Shown here: in pieces, positions 5,801-6,468 of the stretch
How positions within the stretch are numbered: position 1 is the first letter of the stretch
How the letters are laid out: the number at the start of each line of letters is the position of its first letter
Assembly: GCA_030670015.1 (NCBI GenBank)
Contig: DAOVCM010000053.1
Span: 1-6,468 of the forward strand
Origin: Candidatus Bathyarchaeota archaeon
GTDB taxonomy: Archaea; Thermoproteota; Bathyarchaeia; TCS64
Length of the DNA stretch: 6,468 bases
Direction: 5' to 3'
Notes under the pieces: model-generated
Seen by the model: only the letters and a program-made list of their open reading frames with translations
Told to the model about the DNA's origin: nothing
Databases searched by the model: none
Position numbers and translations under genes: made by a program

Positions 5801-5822
5801 GGGGAGGGTCTAAACGGGTTAT

Positions 5823-6098
5823 CTAGCCTGTTTTCTTGATGATGTGGTAGCCGAATTTGGTCTTGACAGGCTGGGATACCTCTCCCACCTTCAGTGCGAA
5901 GGCGGCCTTCTCAAACTCCTTCACCATCTGCCCTCGGCCGAATATCCCAAGGTCGCCGCCCTTCTTCCCTGAGGGGCAGGTTGAGTGCTTCCGGGCCAGT
6001 TCCTTGAATTTCTTCCCTCTCTTCAGCTCCTCCAGGATTTGAAGGGCTTGGGAATGTTTCTCTACAAGTATGTGGGATGCCCTGATCTTCGAAGCCAT
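5823..6098 (-). CDS. Parvulin-type peptidyl-prolyl cis-trans isomerase, single domain
   Basis: This 91-residue protein is a minimal parvulin (rotamase), like E. coli PpiC and the thaumarchaeal Pin proteins. It interconverts cis and trans peptide bonds before proline and so helps folding. The whole protein is the catalytic domain: ASHILV with His9, the STCPSGKKGGDLG loop with Cys41 and Asp49, FGRGQMV with Met58, EFEKAAFAL with Phe62, and FGYHII with His85. These match the active-site His, Cys/Asp, hydrophobic pocket and second His of the family. There is no signal peptide, membrane segment or WW domain, so it is probably cytoplasmic. Instead of the Arg/Lys phosphate-binding loop of Pin1 there is only a short GKKGG turn, so it is probably not phospho-specific. 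The ATG is supported by GAGGA 6 bases upstream. It stands alone and converges on iorB. Confidence 0.94.
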   Translation of the reverse strand: MASKIRASHILVEKHSQALQILEELKRGKKFKELARKHSTCPSGKKGGDLGIFGRGQMVKEFEKAAFALKVGEVSQPVKTKFGYHIIKKTG

Positions 6099-6104
6099 CT
6101 CGAT

Positions 6105-6109
6105 TCCTC
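6105..6109 (-). promoter_or_regulatory. Ribosome binding site of the parvulin gene
   Basis: GAGGA on the minus strand lies 6 bases before the ATG at 6098. A second purine-rich GAGGAGG further upstream follows an out-of-frame ATG at 6132 and is not needed. Confidence 0.65.
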
Positions 6110-6191
6110 TGGTATTCCTCGCGCCTCCTCATAAGGATTGGGGGCTACGTGTATTATCTCAACACAAGATCGGAACAGGGGTTCGTGCAGG

Positions 6192-6208
6192 AGTATATAG
6201 TTATAAAA
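6192..6208. promoter_or_regulatory. TATA-rich element between the divergent parvulin gene and right-edge gene
   Basis: TATATAG followed by TTATAAAA reads as a TATA-like box on both strands. On the minus strand TTTTATAA would start parvulin transcription near 6178, with a leader of about 80 bases. On the plus strand it could serve the gene at 6338, although GATATTAC at 6282-6289 is nearer to that start. Confidence 0.4.
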
Positions 6209-6264
6209 TCTGTTTTCAACGTGATGCGCGTGGGTTCCGTCAACGTTCAGATTTAATGTGGACG

Positions 6265-6282
6265 CCTTTTTCTCCAAAAAGG
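6265..6282. repeat. Perfect 7-bp hairpin upstream of the right-edge gene
   Basis: CCTTTTT pairs with AAAAAGG around the loop CTCC. It abuts the TATA-like GATATTAC in front of the gene at 6338, so it may be an operator. It cannot end a plus-strand transcript here because no plus gene precedes it within the intergenic region. Confidence 0.4.
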
Positions 6283-6337
6283 ATATTACCCCGGAACACT
6301 CTTGAAGTTGGGAAATTACGCGCGGCTAGTGACGAAA

Positions 6338-6468
6338 ATGAGTGAAAAATGGATACGGGAGTGCAACAAGTTTCTGGAGCAGATCAGGGAGTCGAAGGGT
6401 TTAGAGGGACCGGACAGGCTGGAACTGGTTAGGTCCATGCACAATGCACTGCTAGCCATCAACCACAG
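6338..6468 (+). CDS. Unrecognised gene, 5' end only, cut by the window edge
   Basis: The first 43 codons are visible, beginning MSEKWIRECNKFLEQIRE and continuing through LELVRSMHNALLAINH, still open at the edge. The peptide is charged, helix-rich and without a signal peptide or membrane segment. It faintly recalls small helical archaeal proteins of the DUF2153 type, but from memory only and too short to assign. Codon use agrees with the neighbouring genes. The start could also be GTG at 6329, three codons earlier; the ATG is preferred as the stronger codon. Its promoter is probably GATATTAC at 6282-6289 or the TATA-rich element near 6200. Confidence 0.6.
   Translation, partial: MSEKWIRECNKFLEQIRESKGLEGPDRLELVRSMHNALLAINH

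Larger units (their letters stand above)
5461..5822. other. Intergenic region without a convincing gene, between convergent iorB and parvulin genes
   Basis: A plus-strand frame (GTG 5464 to 5733, 89 residues) has no ribosome site, no family feature and no clear coding bias. A minus-strand frame open over about 5635-5799 has peptide-like composition but only a TTG for a start. Neither is annotated as a gene. Two tandem hairpins sit near the parvulin end, and both flanking genes converge here. Confidence 0.55.

Noticed and set aside
6098..6132. ATG at 6132 as an earlier parvulin start
   Set aside because: It is out of frame with the parvulin and gives an Arg/Glu-rich shadow peptide; the ATG at 6098 has a correct ribosome site and family N-terminus.
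1..6468. Mobile element, CRISPR array or new multi-gene defence system
   Set aside because: No transposase, integrase, terminal repeats, spaced direct repeats or defence domains were seen; apart from the edge fragment, all clear genes are housekeeping or metabolic families.

Overview
This window looks like a piece of an archaeal chromosome. The strongest evidence is a hypusination gene pair, archaeal translation factor aIF5A followed by deoxyhypusine synthase, a combination bacteria normally lack. TATA-like boxes before several genes and Shine-Dalgarno sites of the GAGG/GGAGG type agree with this. A ferredoxin-dependent indolepyruvate oxidoreductase points to anaerobic peptide or amino-acid metabolism. 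A stand-alone single-domain parvulin is known from Thaumarchaeota and some other archaea, so a TACK-type archaeon (Bathyarchaeia- or Thaumarchaeota-like) is a reasonable guess. No rRNA or other taxonomic marker is present to settle it. Coding DNA is GC-rich and TTG starts are used.

Layout from left to right: (1) the 3' part of a beta-CASP metallo-beta-lactamase nuclease with a probable winged-helix tail, cut by the window edge (+). (2) A badly decayed short-chain dehydrogenase (SDR) pseudogene (+), with a large internal deletion, a second indel and a nonsense codon. A strong hairpin sits exactly at its deletion junction. (3) A two-gene minus-strand operon, aIF5A then deoxyhypusine synthase, 15 bases apart. 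(4) A T-rich intergenic region of about 390 bases with divergent promoter signals and several small palindromes. (5) iorA-iorB (+), translationally coupled through a TTGA overlap. (6) About 360 bases with no convincing gene but two tandem hairpins. (7) A 91-residue parvulin-type prolyl isomerase (-). (8) A divergent promoter region and the first 43 codons of an unrecognised gene (+), cut by the right edge.

How the genes work together: deoxyhypusine synthase modifies a lysine of aIF5A, so that operon encodes both substrate and enzyme. IorA and IorB form one complex that oxidatively decarboxylates aryl-pyruvates, made by transaminating aromatic amino acids, to aryl-acetyl-CoA with ferredoxin as electron acceptor. 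The other genes show no clear functional link. I found no mobile element, CRISPR array, tRNA or rRNA, and nothing that makes a convincing case for a new multi-gene system. The most notable items are the SDR pseudogene with its junction hairpin and the small operator-like palindromes beside the promoters.
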